Source: Bryopsis sp. KO-2023 (Eukaryota; Chlorophyta; Ulvophyceae; Bryopsidales; Bryopsidaceae). From it: 64,000 nucleotides of DNA. Position numbers and translations under genes: made by a program. This document shows, piece after piece, positions 11,493-25,550 of the stretch; the first letter of the stretch is position 1; each line of letters starts with the position of its first letter. The DNA is taken from NCBI GenBank assembly GCA_030272585.1, contig BSYQ01000006.1:5357001-5421000 (forward strand). The letters run 5' to 3'. The notes below the pieces were generated by a model, which was not told where the DNA came from, made no database searches, and saw only the letters and a list, made by a program, of their open reading frames with translations.

Positions 11493-14400
11493 TTATGTGG
11501 CCCAAAACGGCATCACGCTCGTCCACTCATGCAGTTTGTACGTCAGCTTTTGAACCAGGCTGGTTCTCTGAAGCATTTCGTGTCCTTCTGGTGCCAGTTT
11601 CCAAACGCAAGGATTTCCTTGCTTTTTTATCTGATCCAATTCCTGCAAAACAAGCGTCTCTTCAGGGGAACCGAAAGAAAACACAAAGAAAGCACAAGGA
11701 ATGCAAGAATAGGTGACCTTCGACTTGTTTTTGGCTATGAAAAACACAGTCCATGATGTCAATTTGAACTGTACCGATAGGAGGTCCACCGCCCTGGTGC
11801 AAGCGGCATCATAGGGTAACGGTTGCGTTCTCGTCTTTCGAAAGTCGTTTCTCCTCCTCAGCTTTTTGGTCTGAAACCTAGCCCTCCATTTTCTTTCGAT
11901 TCTGGGTACCATCACTGCCGAGCTGAAGTTCAAGGGAGCGTCCAGCGGGAGATCATTGAAAAACTTTTCTATCAAACGATCCAACTGGTTCTTTATCTCT
12001 CCCTGTGGCATCAGGGTCTCCGAGCAGCGCCGGACCAATTCGTACGCTGTTCTATGAAACGGCACTCTCCCATCTATGAGCGGTATATCTAGATCGTAAA
12101 CAAACTTGAGGACATCGTTGTTGTCAGCGAAATGGCCTAATCCCAATGGCGGCTGCAAACGAATCAATAGCTGCTCCAGACTCTTAGGATCAATAGTTGT
12201 GGAACCATCGTCGTATTCCCCCCATAGCTCGACGAACTCTTCCAGCATTGACGGGTGTAGCCGCCACTGATCCTGGTCTTGCTGCTTTTCAAAGTTTTCG
12301 ATAATAACGGCTGTGAAGAGATTGAGCATGATTATTGAAATCAGCAGCACGAAGCTGATAAAAAACGGCACAGCCAAAGCGGAGCCGCATTCGCCCAGGT
12401 CCTTGTCGCAGTGGGGCGGTTGCACCATGCAGTCTTCCATAACTCCTTTCCACTCGTCGTTGGTTGCAATGCGAAAGAGCGTCAGCATTGCTTTCGGAAA
12501 CTTTTCAAAATTGGCGTGGTCGTTGAGGTGAAGACCACGCTTCACCATGCCAAAGAACAAAACCCCCGTGTACGCATATACAAAAAAGAGAAGCAGAATC
12601 AAGGCCCCAACGTTCCAAAACGCAGGAAGCGATATGACCAGTGTTGCGAAGAGTGATTTTATTCCTTTCAGCCCCTTCACGAGTTTGAACATACGCGATA
12701 TTCTCAGCAAGCGGAGGAGCTTTTGCACTCTCAAAATCTTAACGACTTGCGACAAATTGCTTGCGAGCAACACGAAGGCCATATCCACAGACGAAGTGAC
12801 GACGAGGAAGAAATCGAATTTGTTCCAGCCGGATTTGATGTAGAGCACCCAACCGAACGCGTAAATCTTCATGGCTGCTTCGATGATAAACATGACAGAG
12901 AAGGCCGTGTTGCAAATCTCTTTGTATCTTGTGAAAACTTCTGGCTCATCATAAACTGTGGCCGCCATTACGGCGACGTTCAGCATTATGACTATGGTGA
13001 TCAGATAGTCGAAGACTTTGTGGCTGACGATGTGGTAGAACTGGCGCTGGACGGTGGGCTTTGGAACAGGGGCTTTGGATATCGGCTTCAAACGAAAAAC
13101 CATCTTCGTGAGCTCGGACCATTCCTGCAAGGAAACTCTCGTGAGATATGCAGCAGCGATGGAGAGACAGAGAGTTGTTTTTCGACCCAATTTTTCTGGA
13201 AAGAAGTGGACGGGTTACCTGTTGGTGGTCAGTCAGAAAAGCTGATCCTGTCTGACTCAAGAGACGAATCCTGGAGAATTGGTAAAAGACGACACCAACG
13301 TACAAGTTCAGGAGGCAAAAAGCGCACAGCATAATGAACGCCATGAAGAAAAAGAAGCCCCCTGGGTTGCCTTGGGGCTTCGGCTGCAATCCTTTGTCTG
13401 TGACCGCCATCGCGTCGAACATCAAGTCATTGTAGCCGTCTTGAGTGACGGTTACGAACAGCGACAGGAGCGCATTCCCCAAGTGATCAAAGTTGAAGGC
13501 AGCGTTGGTCCATTCCGCTACTTTCACCTCCCCAGTGTCCGCATCAATGAACTCACCCACACACTGTTCTTTTGACTCCGCGAATATGTTGTTGCACCTG
13601 CAGACAAGAGAATAGGACTTGCTTCGCTGAACATCACCATGATTGTGTCGACGGGCTCGAACGACTCCATTCAGAAGCTTGTTTGGGTGGGAGAGGTTAC
13701 CTGTAAAATCTCCCCGAGAAGAGTTGCACACCAAGAATGGCGAAGATCGCGAAGAACAGCAAGCAAACAATGGACACGTTTGCCATTGCGGCCAGCGACA
13801 ATGTCACAGATCTGAATACCAGGAGCATCCCAGCACTTCGAGTCAGAGCCCTCAGTGGCTTGATTGCTCTCAAAACTCGAAAACCTTTGACGAACTGGAC
13901 GTGGGTGCTCTCCAAAACTATAACCAATATCGACGAGGCAACGATTAGAAGATCCACCTGGTCGAAAGAACTACACGATCATATGCAGCCAGAGAAAAAA
14001 AAAAACTACAGAGTTTTTGATGGTGGGTTGGAGAATGTCGGACCTTGTTCGTGAGAGTCTTGATATAGACCGGAAAGGAGAGGGCGAGAGATTTCATTAT
14101 GAACTCTATGCCAAATATTGCGGTGAAGGTTATATCCAGGTAGAACATCACTGTCCATTCCGTAGAATACGTCTCAATCCTTGGATGCTCCCATGCCATG
14201 GCTACGCAGCTGCACATCTTTTTATGAATGAAATTTTTTCCAGACCAGAAGATTGACTAAAATTGGAAAAACAAGCAACAAATATATCACAACAAATCCA
14301 AGGCCCATCCCTGCTGTGTACACAGTAGAGACGAACCGCATCCAACCCAGAAAACCTAATTAGAAATTCAGACTTGACATTAGTTTGCACAAGATAGGGG

Positions 14401-17400
14401 GCAAAGTATGAATATGAGAAAAAGAATTGGCCCACAGAAAAATGGTACAACACCACATCGAAATTTACAGATCAACTCTTGCGAGTTTGGAGTTTCGTTT
14501 ACCTGCATATGATGCAGAAAAACATGGTGTAGTCAAAAATGTCTGTGTTGATGACCTTGTAGAGCCAGAGACGAAGCGGGTTATCTTCTTTCATCACGAA
14601 CAACGATGTTCCGGTTAAGGGTGGCAATTCACAATCAGCACTTTTTTCTTTGCCGCCTGGTGACAAGAAAGAGCACAGACCCGTTTAACAACTGGAGTAG
14701 ATGCAAAGTCTTTTTTGGAACAAAAAAGCTTGGAACCATGCATGATTACCTTCTTGAGCAAGTTCCTCCCCCTCATGGAACTCATCAAAGACAGGCGATG
14801 GCCCATGGCTGATAAGCTCGTGAATCAGCATCGCTTCCTGTCGCTCCTTTACAAGCTTGTCAATCTCAAGGCCTTTCAGGTCAGCGTGTGAAAGATCGAC
14901 ACTGCCCCGCAGATATGACATTTCTGCTTCGCAAGAAGGGCTCGCAGACAGCAACCGCCTAGTTGGTTTTCCCTTGTTCTTGGATGAGAAAAAGTCTCTA
15001 CCCTTTTCCATCGATCTCGAATCATTCCCAGCTTGTTCATGGCATGTTCCTTTGGCAAACATTGGGTGTGAATCAGGGCTTGGAGTACATCCTTGTGCAA
15101 GGATCTCATCATGTGATGGAGCCCATGATGTCCCAGACTCGGAGCTCGATAGGTATCCAAAGTCTTGCAGAGTTTCTTTCCGTTTCTTCAAGGCGCCTGG
15201 TGTGATCCTGGGGACCGCAATATCCGGAATATCGCACTCATCAAACTCAGCGGCATCAGAACAGATGTGCCTGTCTCCGCTGGCGATTGCTGCATACATC
15301 TCCGAGCTTTCCAAATCGTTCCGATGTGGGGAAGATTCGGGTCCAGTGTTTCTCAGCAGATTTTCCGCCAAGTCTTCAATAAAAGACTCCTCGGGGTTCT
15401 TGCTCCCATTTTCGATTCCTTCACCCAGTGGTAAGGATGATGATGGCAGAGAAAACGAAAGTGCCTTCCCGCCCTTATCTCCCGCGCGGCGTGACTTGCT
15501 GGGTGCAGCCGACGCTGCTCGCATACGGAACGAGCTGCTTCGAGTTGGATCAATGTTCAGCATCCTGCACACATCCGGTCCAAACTCGACTTCTGCGCTG
15601 TTCTTGTCCGTTTCGCTGGTGTCTGACTCTGATTCGCTCCATTTGGGCTTCTCGACTTGAGGAACCTCAACGGCCTGGATTGCAGACGCTCTTCTCACAG
15701 TCGCTTTTATGGTTTCCATGAGCTTATTGTCTGTGTCGAGATCGTCTTCCAGGATGGGTTCGGGGGTATTCTCGCCTTCGCTTTTCTGCTGCTTCAAGTC
15801 CATTTGCACCTCTGACGATAGGAAAGCGAAGTCAATCAAACAGGTTGAAAAGCCACAAACGCCTGGGGTCCCCAAAAGCTGTCTGCAACAACAATTATCG
15901 ACGCTTTGCTGCAACAATGATGGTTTTTAGACGAAGGGCAGAATAACGACGGAGCATTGTTTACACATATTCGTGTGGAACGCACTCTTGTAAGCCAGGT
16001 ATGCTTCGCTCGAAGCCTCCACATCGTATTTTGACTCGAAAGCTTCCAAGGTGACGGCTAGAAACAAAGTCAGAAACGTGTACTTCCCCAGAACGACCCA
16101 GGCCACGAAGTAGAACACGCTACCGAAGTTAGTTTTCCGCATCACTGAATACATTATGATCTCCCAATCTTCTAGAGTCAGCACCTGGACCACCACAGCA
16201 ACTCATTGCTAACACCCAGTAAGTCTTTGAATTCATTTTTTGCAACGGGGCGAAGTCTTCGAGTGTGCTTACATTAAACATGACGATTATGGAGTTCAGA
16301 AAGGAGTTGAAGTTTGGAAAGTCGTCTTCCGGGATGATGCCTCCGTAGACGTGGAGTCCCACGATGGCAAAAACCACCATGAAAATAAACATCAAAAGAA
16401 CGATGGCCATGAAGGAAGAGAATGACGAGAGAAGAACTTCTCCGATTTTCCTCAAGGAGGCCAAATAGCGAAACATCTTGAACAAGCGAAAAACGCGGAA
16501 AGACTTCAACACTCTCAAGCTCTTGATTGATCTGCAAACACATCATAAAATTGACAACAGCTCTTCATTCAATAGTAGGCACTTGTAACGACGAAAGATG
16601 GACGCATCCACCACTAAGCCGATAGCTTCGAACACAGTAGTGTGCAAAATACGCTCTACATGTAGTAGCTTACTTCAGCGCGGTGGTTCCGCCGCCTTGA
16701 AATCCAAGCTCCAGAAGCGCCATCAAGACGATCACCGAGTCGAAAATATTAAAACCATCAGAGATATATTCCCAGAATCCTAGACCCATCAATTTCAAGC
16801 ACATCTCGATCGTGAAGAGTCCAGTGAGACAGGTGTTCATATCCTGCAGCACTAATTCCATTTTTGTTGGCATTCCATCGAACTCCAGGGCCAACAGAAT
16901 GGTGTTTATTATGATGCAGATCAAAAAGAAATGTGCAAATCGCTGTGTGAGGACCAAGCGGCGAATATGATAGTGTCCCATTCGATAATATAGTTTTATT
17001 CTTTTTCTTCCACGTCGCAGCCTGCGACCCAAGCCCTCTGCCTGCAGTCAAAACCAAGAACAATATTTCCTCATGCAAATTCGATTTCGAGCACCAGTAT
17101 CCACTCTCACTGATATGCATGAGTGGTGATCTTTTTCCTTCGAATTCACAAAGGATGGGGGCAGAAGTCCATTCTCAATTGCACGATGGAACAAATTCTG
17201 AACAACATCAAGAGTCGAGCCCCTATTGGGCGACGTCTGCGCTATTTTTAATGCTTTTGCCGATTGTTTTACCTTACCATTACATGAAAGCGGGGAGAAA
17301 GCTGGAAACTTTCTGTGGAGGCGATACGCATATCCAGTGATGCTCTTGGTCCGAGGGATAAACGACTGGGGCGGCGAAGCTGCCCAACCAGCTGGGTAGC

Positions 17401-19115
17401 AGAAGCTAGGCGGTTTGAGGAGAACTCAGACCAAGCTACTGATGACCACTCGAGAAACTTCCGAATAGTGTTTTTTCTCTGATTGGGGTTCACTTGCACA
17501 CGAGTGCGAAACAAAGATTGGGCTTTTCCAAACTTCGTCTTCAAGACAGCGAGAAAAAGGTTCACCTGGGAATTGCAAAGAAACGAAGAAGCAGAGTTCA
17601 GACAACATAACTGGCCATTTCCTCTTTTAAGTTTGGATTTGTATAGTGGAAAAATTCTGCTAGCAGTCGTACCCAATCCCTAAAAATTCTGCTCTGGACC
17701 CCCAAAGAAAGTTCTGGTAATCCCCTGGTACAACATTCTCTCCCACACACGCCACCGTATACATGTGTGTATGTATATTGCATAACGGTCACCATTTTGA
17801 CTGCACTGAAGGCTTGGGTATGCTGATGAGTAGAAAAATTTGAATTATTCGAGTTTTTCAGACTGTATTGTATATTTTTCCTATGCAGCTTCCCACTCAC
17901 CACGAAGTAGGCTCCAAAAAGAATCAGGAACAGGAAAAATATTACGCTAAAAGTGGACGTGTTATCCATCACGCGGTACATAACGTAAGACCATCCACCA
18001 AGCGTAGTGCACTGGAATATTGTAAGCATGCTGGTGCCAATGTTGTCGAAGCCAGCAACATCAATGTTTGTACCCTTGTCGAAACGCTGCAGCAACGACC
18101 ATACAGTTCATAAAGCTGCCCATCAGCATCCACATTCACAATCACTGACGACTGAAGCGTTGTGTGTGCGTTGCATAATCGCTGTGGCACATTGGTCGGG
18201 GCTTTGATAAAAGGTTTCAGGCAAGAAATTTGAGCTGGTCGCTCGCTGGCATTAAAACCAAACAGTGTATTGTGTGTTTTGGCGTACTTGACATGTGTAG
18301 TCAGCTGGGCACGAGCGACTCCCCCCACAGCCAAGCTCGTCAGGACTATTTCCCAAGGCCACTTCGATATCACCAGTGATATCGTGGACACAAGCATGGT
18401 GGTACACTTGAACGAACATCTGTATCCCAGCGATGGCGAACAGGAACAAGAAGAAGAAAAGCAGCCCGACAACTGAAACAAGCAAAGGCAGCGCCTGCAA
18501 GCAAAACGCGTCACATTCCTGAACTGTGCGAATGAGAAAAATCGATACTTTTTAACTGTCCAGCTTATCACCCCTCCAACTCACCTCTAGGAAACATACA
18601 ACAACAGATCTGAGCGATTCAAATCGAGTGATTGTGCGCAAAGGCCTCAAGGCTCTCAAAGCACGCAACGCTCGAATCGAACTGGTTCCAGACGACTCGT
18701 TTCCAACAGGCAGAAAAGCTGTGTAACCAGCCAACACCATTATGCCATCAAACAAGTTCCATGGCTCCTTCAAGTAGCCAGCCACACCCGTGCCCCCAAT
18801 GATTCGCACCAACATTTCCACTGTGAACATGATGTTCAAAGCAAGGTCTGTAGGCACAAGAAAAAAAAATGTCAGACTGGTGTGCTTGGTCCAGTCCTGA
18901 GAACACTTAATACTGAAGATATGGGCAAACAAAGCGTCTGGACAACTTGCCTCATCACCTCACCCAGTGTGTTCAACGTCCCGTTCCACTTGGATTCGTC
19001 GCTTTGCAGAGGATCATACATTGCGAGGGTGACACAGTTTGCTAATATCAAAATGATAACAAGGAGCTCGAAATCCTCGTTTGTGTTGAGTTTCTCCATT
19101 GCCACTATGAATCTC
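11493..19115 (-). CDS. Four-domain voltage-gated cation channel, T-type calcium-channel-like
   Basis: A multi-exon gene encodes four repeats of a six-helix voltage-gated channel, acting in a cell membrane. Domain I: S1 at 18964-19115, S2-S4 at 18585-18847 (S4 IRALRALRALRPLRTI), S5 near 18.29-18.49 kb, pore and S6 at 17901-18086, S6 end from 17565. Domain II: S1-S3 at about 16.68-17.03 kb, S4-S5 at 16274-16.53 kb, pore and S6 at about 15.95-16.19 kb. A Ser/Glu-rich linker of about 350 residues follows (14.76-15.81 kb). Domain III spans 14.6 to 13.27 kb and domain IV about 13.1 to 12.28 kb. After it comes the EF-hand-like region typical of calcium channels (WGEYDDGS…LQPPLGLG) near 12.26 kb. Pore residues read G (TTLGGW), E (LTLEDW), D (TVTQDGY), D (TNDEW); T-type channels have E,E,D,D. 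The DGYND…GLQP segment of domain III also matches T-type channels. The true start exon upstream of 19115 and the exact 3' exon junction near 11.68 kb are not resolved. Confidence 0.88.
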
Positions 19116-21230
19116 CTGAAATATCCCATTTGCCCGCCTTGGAAAGGGGTGGAGTCTTCCTTCAAATGATTCCTTGGCGAATTCTGGTTTTGCCCTGAAC
19201 CCCCTACAAAAAGTGCCCAAGGCCCAATATTTGGCGGGTTTTTTCTCGAGGAATTCTCTTGGGTTCTATTGATAGGTAAAATACCCAAAAAACGCCAAAA
19301 ATCTCAAAAATCTCACTGCCTACCATTGATAAACTTCCTTCTCGTTTTCACGATCAATGAGCGAAAACGTGAGAATGTGGATCTGCGCCCCACATTGTGA
19401 TGGGGTACGCCACCTCCACTGTTTGACACACGCGGCGCAGTCAGATGCCTAGCCAGAAAACTCAAGAGGTAGATGATATCGTTCTGTTTTTCATTTCCCT
19501 TTCGACAGCCAACCTGGAAACTCTCTTGCGTGGCGAGCGATGCTTGTCAGAACCAATGCTTTGATCATCTGCGAAACATTAAATGGAAAGATCGTTTCGT
19601 CCATTCGAGCCAATCGAAACCTGTGCAAAGTGAGAAATGGCGACACCTCTGTATGTTCAGCAGGGTATGAACAGCTCCAAAACGTACAGTGAGGAGTTGG
19701 GGGAAATAGAGATATGAGTGTATATGTGTTGTGTGAGGTATGATTCTGGACATAGCATACGTTGCACATTTAGACTCTCCTGGATTCCTCACCAGTGGTT
19801 GGAGCTCCTACCCTCTTGAAAAGGCGATCCTCGACAGTTTTTTCCAAGGCGAGGTTCTGCGCCTTTGTGTAGTCATGCTGAAGAATAGAGTCTGGACTGA
19901 AGTCTGGATCAAGCGCCTTCAGCAAATTGATGCGAGATTGTGACTTGCCCCTATTTATGCAGCGAAGTACGCGTCAGGGATCCTCAACGTGGCGTGTTTT
20001 CTTATCACGAGTCTATGTGCGCTCTACAGATCTCCCAATGCATCAAAGGTAAAAAGCGAACTGGTCGGGAAGAAGTTGTGAGCTTCAAGGCACCACTTCA
20101 ATACATTGTGCCAGCCCGACACACCTATCCAGCGGTCTGGGGGAAGTCTCTGTTTCGCTGTAGATCTGATTCTTCAGGTTTATTGGTGGCATTGTTGCTG
20201 CTGCTCCTGGCAATCTGTACTGTCTAAGTTCAACTCTTTCTGACAGAGCCAAACTGGCTGGCGCCCATTTTTCGTTTCTTGGGTACTCGTTGCGGGGATA
20301 CGCGAAACACAAAGCCGTGCACGCGTCCCGATAGACTTGATGCGGAACAGCTTTCCAGTGAGGTTGTCTGTCCTTGGCCAGAATACGTATTGCGGGTATA
20401 CCACCCTTTTGTTCGAAAAAGCGATGACTGTGCTTCAGCGCCGACTCGTATGGTGCTGATATCCCATATGCAAAGAAGAGCGGTGTGCACTAGAACCCAC
20501 ATGTAACAAGAAGGCATATCAAAACTTTTGCACAACTCTGAGATTCGCAACAACTATAAGTGCTACTGGCGCAATCAATGATTGCTTAATGCTCTGTAAT
20601 TGTTTCCCAGATATTTCTTCTTCACAATGAATCTTGGAGTTGTTTATCATATGTGCAGGACGAGCTGCAGCCAAATTTTTGTGTTTGACTGGTCAACAAA
20701 TACCTACCCTTGCAAAACCAATTGAATAAGCTTTAGGCTCACCTAGAAAACGACTTAGTATATTCTAGAGATCTGGATTTGTAAAATAAGCTTGTGTGAT
20801 GAGAACAGTGGTGGTTTTATAATAGCTCATAAATGCAATAGAGATTCTTGTTCGCTCTTAAAGGTGGCCAACATCTCTGAGCACCACGTGGTTTTCGTGG
20901 AAAGAGAGGGTTCTGTCCCAAAACTTTTAGTTGAGTTGTGCGTTCCCTTTTCCGGCGTTGCATGGAAAGTGTGCAGAGTCGAGAGAGAACGATTTCCGTT
21001 TGACTTTCAACAAGGAACTACCTCGTTCTGTGGGAAAGCTACGAGCGATCAACATATGATACGTGATCGCAATCGTTTCACTGCTCGGGTCGACGAACAT
21101 ATTCAAGTTCAGTCTGCGCGACTTGAAGTGTGGTTGTGTTGCGCGTAGCCACTTTATACGGTTAGTTTTTCAGTAGAGGTGGGTTGAATGAACGCATACC
21201 TAATTTTTAAACAACGCACATAATGAATTG

Positions 21231-21320
21231 TGGGATTCGAACCCACCACAAATGTGTACCATGGATTCATTCATTATAACGATTGGGCCTCAAGTGCTGG
21301 GACCTCACCAAACCATTTTC
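21231..21320 (-). repeat. tRNA-derived-looking unit (pol III A and B boxes)
   Basis: On the minus strand a perfect five-pair T arm with loop TTCGAAT (gtggg/cccac, about 21231-21247) forms a good B box. An A-box-like tggtttggtgagg lies upstream near 21.31 kb. The part between does not fold into proper D and anticodon arms, so this is more likely a tRNA-derived SINE head or a decayed tRNA (Ser/Leu-like) than a working tRNA gene. Confidence 0.35.
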
Positions 21321-23318
21321 AGTGGTTGCCAGTGTGTCGACAGCAGCACATCCATTTTAAAACAATAAAGAAAACATCTATCTATTCCCGCACATAACCC
21401 CACAGCTGCTAATAATGCCAACAAATCAGGAAAGCTACTCTCGATTGCTTTTCCAGAAACGATCTTTTGGAGAGGTATTTACTGTGGGTTCATCTGAGAT
21501 GCTCACAGAGGCAACAAAAATTGCAGTCACTGAGGGGAGCCTGTTGCAAAGAGAGATGCCTGCGACTCCGCAGCATCCCTTCATAAATTAACAATACGTC
21601 AATGATGATTCACCTCCAGCATACCTCCAGCACTCCACCCTCAGACAACACCACCTAACAACACCTCATATCCATAGCCATCACTGGTGATCTTGGGTGT
21701 TTCAAGACCCTCATGGCAAAATATATTCATGAGTAATATATCAATCACCTTGGACGAAGTCCTATTCCAAACGGCTATGGAATCTGCCTACCATCCAGAG
21801 GCTCCCGCCTCACGTGGTATCTTGCGAGGATTTGATGAGCAGAGACTTTTAAGTGAACCCCAAGGTTTGATGTAACGAAGTTGTAGTGGATTGAAAGACA
21901 GTGTGGAACTGAATTTCCTGGTCTGATGGAAAAGGAGAGCTGCGGGCGATCTTTTTATGATTGACCTAAGGAGTGTTCACCAGGGATTCCTGTAGGTCAG
22001 TTTCTCCTGCAATGGGTCTGGAGCTGGCACTCAGGGTGCCCCAGGTGTTTCCTGAGAGCAAGTCCCTGAGGACAGTTAATATATTGCACAATATTATATT
22101 TTTTATGGATTTATGCATGTTTCAGGTTGTGCATCTGTTGTTGTGGTGATTTATGGAAAGTGTCTAGCCTCCAAACCAACTTTTGGTCAAGATGATACTG
22201 AGCAGATCACCTTCTCAATCTTAGAATGGAAAACACTGTTGGGTGTATGGTCGTTGGGCTGATTGCTTTTCTTGCCTGAAAACTTTATTCATCACCTGGA
22301 TGGTATTTATCCACTTTTTCAATTTTGTTGATTTGTTTTCTTTTCGGACTGGTCCTCCCATTAGTATCATTTCCTGCCATAACTATTTTTCCATGATTAC
22401 CTGATTCATGTAGCACATTAGTCATATCTTGTGGGAATTATTTCAGGTGCTCCTGCATCTTTCTGACATGATCGAGGTGGTATCTGTGGTGGGAATCACT
22501 CGACCAATGGATTCACAAACTCACTGGAAGAGCTGATGGAGCTTGAGAGAGAGAGAGAGTCCTGCCTGTGTTGGTGGCGAATTGAGATTCACAGAAAACT
22601 GGGCGAGTCTTGGGATTGGAGCGGAGCCCTGTGCTTTCCAACAAGTGGCGATGTCCAGAAAGGGGCATTGGTGGAGGATATCAGCGAAAAGGGAACAGGG
22701 CGACCTTCAAATAGCTTTACTACAGTCATTTGCATGTCACGATGTCCTCCAAGCTGGATGGAGTGGTTCGTTGAAGGTCATTCTGTCGGCCTTGATACGG
22801 GTGTGAAATCCTATTTCTTGGGGGGGGAATGGGGGAAGTGGGGTGATGTGTGACTCATAATCTGACTGTGCATCCGACCCCCCTTTTTTTAGCATATTCT
22901 GAATCGTGTTGAGTTCATTCATCCAATCATGGACCCTACTGTAAGGAAAAGCTGCATCCAAGTTCTTGTGGAGCTTGTGGATGGCTGAGCAGATTGCATG
23001 TCTGCTGATCGAGGGCTGAAGTGAAATGGAGATGTGTGCATTCAGGGAATCTTTGGAGGGGGTATGGACCCCAAGGTTGCAGCAACCTTTGGTGGCTTTA
23101 CTGATGAGGGTTATTAGGGTTTGTGCTGAATGGATCTTGGGGATGGTAGAATGGGGTCGACAGACAAAGGGGGTTGGTTGTGTGTAAAGACTTGGACCTG
23201 ACGGACAGTTCGTCCATCATGACGCCGTCAACTTCGAAGTGCGACACCCATTCCCACCCTTCGCTGAGTTCTATTTTTGCTGAACTGGTTTGAATCGAGT
23301 TTTGGTCTGTGAAAAAAT

Positions 23319-23800
23319 TGCATCTCTCGCGTGCAAAAAGCGCTTTCTGGTCGATTTTTTTTCAGGCAGTTCAAGTCGTTTTCGGTTTCTTCAAGAAACA
23401 AGGCGGCACCAACAGAGGGATCCAATTCATTTTTGCATCTCTCGCGTGCAAATGGCGCTAGGTCGAGTTTTTTCAAAGAGCGAGTACATTTGGGTATCTC
23501 CTTTCCAATCCATTTATCCACCACTTGAGTCTCCCATGTACGATTTTTTTAAACGGGTTTCCTAGAGCCCGTCCTTTTTTTGTTTTTTTTTATGGGTCGG
23601 AAAACAAAAGCATGGAAAAAAAAACCGACCACCCGTTTTACGAGGATTTTTTAGTTTTCTTATTTATGACTCGGGAAACAAAATTATAAAAAAAACCGAG
23701 TACCTTATTGGGTTCCTCCTTTCCATTCAAATTAGCCACCACTCGAGCCTCCCATATAGGATTTTTTTTGTCCCTAAGACGGCCTCCTAGAGCCTTCGAG
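23319..23800 (+). repeat. Degenerate direct repeats
   Basis: The 20-mer ttgcatctctcgcgtgcaaa occurs near 23319 and again near 23434 with similar flanks (gcgct…ggtcga…tttttt). A second pair, at about 23.49-23.57 and 23.71-23.80 kb, shares tcctttccattc/aatc, ccaccact.gag.ctcccat, a poly-T run and cctagagcc. These look like diverged tandem duplications of about 115 and 215 bp. Confidence 0.6.
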
Positions 23801-25524
23801 TTCCAAGCACTCGATTTTTTTTTTTTTTTTTGGCGCGGACAAAGGTCCACCACCAAAACCGAAAAACTTCCAACCAACGACAATGAGCATTGAAGAGAAA
23901 ACGAACTTTCGAACAAAAATGCAAACTTGAATACAACTTGTGCGAGAATTGAACTTTTGAAACGAATTTAACTTGAAACGAGGCGAAACGCGAAAGGGCG
24001 GATCAACGGATCAACGGATCATCGATCACACGGATGATCGAAAAAATGCAGCGATTTGGTATTTCTGGAACAAGTGTTTTGTCACAAAATTGCGCTTGTC
24101 ACATCGATTCAAACGTTTTTCCTCCTTCACACTTTGTGCAACCACTCGATGTGACGGACCAAGGCTTTTCGAGACCAGCAGCAGCCCCCCAGCAGTCTTC
24201 GACGTTCCGTTTCACCACTACGAGCGCCGCGAGCATAAAAACAAAGCGCGTGGAGAAACGGAAACCCCCTCCGGTCGTGGAAGCACGGCGACGTCGCCCA
24301 TTGAGCAAGCTGCAGTCGAAATGGTGGATATATATACATGGCGGAGACAGTTACTTGTTAAAAGAGGACGACGCTTTTGTGGAAACGGTTGTAGGGAGGG
24401 TTCGCTCGCGTTGAAAGTCTTTTCCACCGAGAAGCGCGCGGCAATCGCGTCGCCGGTAAGCTCACGGATCACGAAACTCAGATTTTGAACACGATGTATA
24501 TATGGAGGACGTCGCAGAGGCTAGCGGTCGGTTCTAAGGCGCTGAGGTCGAACACCAGTTTTCTTTGAGAACGAGAGTTTCAGTTAGTGTTTTTTTTTAA
24601 TTTTATACTGATCCGGAGTTATCATGGCTGGTGGTAGACCGGCCGGTGTCGACTTTCACTGTGACGACTTGTGCGCTTGGGCAGAAGGCGAGTTGGGAGG
24701 AGATGGATGCCTTTTTTTGCGCGAGAACAAAAAAAGAATCGCATCGGCGTCAAGTCCTTAAACAGGCCTTTCTTTTTGCCAGTAAAAAAAGACAGGTTGA
24801 GGAAAGAAAGGAAAAACGAGAAAGCTCTAGAAAACCCCCGATCCCTTTCCAAGTATTGGTTTCCTTTCCAACTTCCTATAGCCCTGAACTTCGACTGCTT
24901 GTGTGCAAGGGCTTTCATTTCTTTCCTTTTTTTGGGGGGGGAGGAGGGTTTGTTCTTATTTTGTGCAATATGTGCAGAGATTTAATTCAGTAGCCCACAA
25001 TATGTCCCCGTGTAACATACAGCAGGTGACTTCATATTCCTCAATGGTATTCTGAGATATGCAAACCCCCATCAGAAGTTCCTCAATCAAAGCAAAACTG
25101 CATTCATCTACTGAGGTTTTTCTGTTTTTCGAGACGAATCGTTTCCTTTTTGCATTGTGTAAGCCAATCCACTCAACCCCCTTAATTATTATTAATACAG
25201 AATCTCCTTGCTTGCCCAGGGAGGAAAGATAAAAAGTGTCAAAACACATATTTCCCAAACATAAGGTCAAATCTTTTACTATATGTCAGCAATCTTTCCC
25301 TTTTTTTTCTTCATAAAACCAACCAAAAGAAAAAGAATCATTGATTCAACTGGGGAATCAACTGCGGCGGAAAGAGGGGGGCACTCGGAGCGTGTTTGTA
25401 AGCTCAAGAACTGATCAATTGTTCCTTTCCTTCGAGGGAAATTCGCTCGATCATTTGCTTTACCAGCTTCCAGAAAACTATCCCAGATTTTCATTGCACC
25501 CCTCCTTACTTGACACCCGCGACC

Positions 25525-25550
25525 TATATATATATATATATATATATATA
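25525..25550. repeat. (TA)13 microsatellite
   Basis: An uninterrupted TA dinucleotide run of 26 bases with no gene close by. Confidence 0.95.

Noticed and set aside
12723-13334. 203-codon + strand frame
   Set aside because: It is the mirror of the channel exons on the minus strand, which carry clear helices and pore motifs.
14857-15660. 267-codon + strand frame
   Set aside because: Antisense shadow of the Ser-rich II-III linker exon.
22536-22961. Frames on both strands suggestive of a gene or old retroelement
   Set aside because: Neither strand shows a recognisable motif, the + frame contains a GA repeat, and no flanking repeats or splice sites support it.
24034-24488. Overlapping frames of 126-171 codons in a GC-richer patch
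   Set aside because: No family resemblance and no consistent exon structure; TATA-like strings nearby are not enough to call a gene.
24624-24761. 45-codon frame starting MAGGRPAGVDFHCDD
   Set aside because: Has a tidy ATG context and Cys/His residues but is short, ends in low-complexity sequence and matches nothing I know.
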